From positions 1-8,039 of the forward strand of contig JAREAF010000113.1 in the NCBI GenBank assembly GCA_029240475.1: DNA of 8,039 nucleotides, read 5' to 3'. Below the pieces are notes generated by a model, which was given only the letters and a program-made list of their open reading frames with translations, was not told the DNA's origin and did no database searches. The stretch comes from Rhodospirillales bacterium. GTDB taxonomy: Bacteria > Pseudomonadota > Alphaproteobacteria > JAREAF01. Positions 7,238 to 8,039 of this stretch are shown here, piece by piece; position 1 is the stretch's first letter, and each line of letters opens with the position of its first letter. The position numbers and the translations under genes are program-made.

Positions 7238-7906
7238 TCAAAGCCCGAGCAGGCCGGGCAGGCCGCCGATGTCCTCGATCTCTTGGTAGCCGTAATAGGG
7301 CGTTGAGGGTTCATAGCCCCGATTGACGTACACCTTGTCGCGTATCCCGAGATCATGGGCGGACATCAGGTCATAGCGAAGGCTCGCCGAGACGTGGAGC
7401 ACATCATCGGGCCGGCAACCGAGCTTGTCGAGCATATACTCGAATCCGCGCAAGCGCGGCTTGTAGGATTTGGCCTGCTCCGCCGTGAAGACGGCGTGGA
7501 ACGGCGCCTCGAGCTTCTCGACGTTGGAGTGGATCTGCTCGTCGGCGGCATTCGAGAGGATGACGAGCGGGAATTCCTTCGCGACCCGCTTCAGCGGCTC
7601 AGGCACGTCCGCATGCGGTCCCCAGCTCGGGACGGCGTCGTAGAAAAGCCGGCTGTCCTCGTCGCGGAAGGCGATCTCGTGGCGAGCGCAGGTGCGGCGA
7701 ACGGCGTTGGCCAGCACCTCCGAATAGGGCTTCCAGGCGCCGAGGACCTCGTCGAGCCGGTAGGCGGTGAAGTCCTTAACGAACTGCTCCATCCGGTCGC
7801 CCGGCACGCGCCCGGCGAAATGCTCGCGCGCGAGCTCCCCCATGCGGAATCGCGTGAGCGTCCCGTAGCAGTCGAACGTGATGAACTTGGGCCGGAGCTG
7901 CGACAT
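7238..7906 (-). CDS. HAD-superfamily hydrolase, 'haloacid dehalogenase type II'-like
   Basis: This 222-residue cytoplasmic HAD hydrolase should attack its substrate through an Asp nucleophile, D12, in motif I FDCYGTLT (11-18). Motif II is LSNA (S118, N119), motif III is K149 in SYKP, and motif IV is HVSASLRYD (171-179) with D179. The length and a helical cap after motif I (about 20-95) fit subclass IA. By manual alignment with L-2-haloacid dehalogenase L-DEX YL as I remember it, the halide-binding Arg41 position is F42 here, Tyr157 is F155, and Asn177 is not conserved. Dehalogenase activity is therefore doubtful, and a phosphatase or other hydrolase role is equally likely. The ATG at 7906 has AGGA six bases upstream and lies eight residues before the core fold. 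In-frame ATGs at 7975 and 7960 would add 23 or 18 Pro/Ala/Gly-rich residues and seem less likely. It is the first gene of the unit inside the window, 90 bases before the binding-protein gene. Confidence 0.88.
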   Translation of the reverse strand: MSQLRPKFITFDCYGTLTRFRMGELAREHFAGRVPGDRMEQFVKDFTAYRLDEVLGAWKPYSEVLANAVRRTCARHEIAFRDEDSRLFYDAVPSWGPHADVPEPLKRVAKEFPLVILSNAADEQIHSNVEKLEAPFHAVFTAEQAKSYKPRLRGFEYMLDKLGCRPDDVLHVSASLRYDLMSAHDLGIRDKVYVNRGYEPSTPYYGYQEIEDIGGLPGLLGL

Positions 7907-7912
7907 GCCGGA

Positions 7913-7916
7913 TCCT
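7913..7916 (-). promoter_or_regulatory. Ribosome binding site deciding the HAD start
   Basis: AGGA on the minus strand, six bases before the ATG at 7906, favours this start. The upstream ATG at 7975 has an AGG abutting it. The one at 7960 has GGGGAGG only three bases away, which is too close for normal initiation. Confidence 0.5.
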
Positions 7917-7926
7917 GGCCGGTGCC

Positions 7927-7947
7927 CCGCGGACGCCGGTTCCGCGG
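7927..7947 (-). repeat. Perfect small hairpin in the HAD leader
   Basis: CCGCGGA (7927-7933) and TCCGCGG (7941-7947) are exact inverse complements: a 7-bp stem with a 7-base loop, starting 21 bases upstream of the HAD ATG. It could be an operator half-site pair or a leader hairpin. CCGCGG is itself palindromic and common in GC-rich DNA, so chance is a real possibility. Confidence 0.3.
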
Positions 7948-8025
7948 CAGGCGATGACATCGGCCTCCCCGGCATCCTAGCCGCGCGGCCACCGACGGAA
8001 CCGCCGATCGCGGCACGGGACCGCG

Positions 8026-8031
8026 CATATA
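8026..8031 (-). promoter_or_regulatory. Possible -10 element upstream of the HAD gene
   Basis: TATATG on the minus strand is the only AT-rich hexamer in the 133 bases upstream of the HAD start. It is placed about 120 bases before the ATG. Any -35 element would fall outside the window, so this is only a hint that the operon promoter lies at the right edge. Confidence 0.15.
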
Positions 8032-8039
8032 CTGCCGAT

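Noticed and set aside
7907..7975. Longer HAD protein starting at 7975 or 7960
   Set aside because: The extension is low-complexity and poorly placed relative to ribosome sites. The ATG at 7906 has AGGA six bases upstream and fits the family length.
1..8039. CRISPR arrays, insertion sequences, tRNA or rRNA genes, attachment sites
   Set aside because: No spaced direct repeats, transposase-like frames, terminal inverted repeats or RNA gene signatures were seen on either strand.

Overview
The window is GC-rich (about two-thirds G+C by eye) and densely packed. Seven complete genes lie head to tail on the minus strand, so transcription runs from the right edge to the left. GC-rich codon use, a twin-arginine signal on the binding protein and the type of peptide-family transporter fit a proteobacterium, most likely an alphaproteobacterium of the rhizobial kind. 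The sequence alone does not fix the genus.

In order of transcription: (1) a HAD-superfamily hydrolase of the 'haloacid dehalogenase type II' type (7906-7238); (2) a periplasmic substrate-binding protein of family 5 with a Tat-type signal (7147-5474); (3) a DppB-type permease starting at GTG (5439-4489); (4) a DppC-type permease (4475-3576); (5) a DppD/OppD-type ATPase (3579-2497); (6) a DppF/OppF-type ATPase starting at GTG (2500-1502); (7) a cytoplasmic FAD-dependent amine/amino-acid oxidoreductase of the DAO family (1446-142). Gaps are 90, 34, 13, -4, -4 and 55 bases, which strongly suggests one operon. Both ATPase starts overlap the preceding stop codon by four bases (ATGA and GTGA).

Genes 2-6 form a complete ABC importer of the dipeptide/oligopeptide/nickel class. 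The binding protein captures a solute in the periplasm, the two permeases form the channel, and the two ATPases drive import. The flanking HAD hydrolase and FAD oxidoreductase are cytoplasmic and probably act on what is imported. The oxidoreductase points to a substrate with an oxidisable C-N bond (an amine, N-substituted amino acid, opine or small peptide derivative), but the sequence does not identify it. The HAD protein lacks several residues that define true L-2-haloacid dehalogenases, so dehalogenation is unlikely.

Non-coding sequence is scarce. The left 141 bases hold an imperfect GC-rich hairpin that may end the operon, and a plus-strand frame that could be the tail of a convergent gene. 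The right 133 bases hold the HAD leader, a small perfect hairpin and an AT-rich hexamer that could be a -10 element. I see no insertion sequence, CRISPR array, tRNA or rRNA. Overall this is an ordinary transport-plus-catabolism operon. Its points of interest are the unassigned substrate, the atypical HAD active site and the Cys tetrads in both ATPases.
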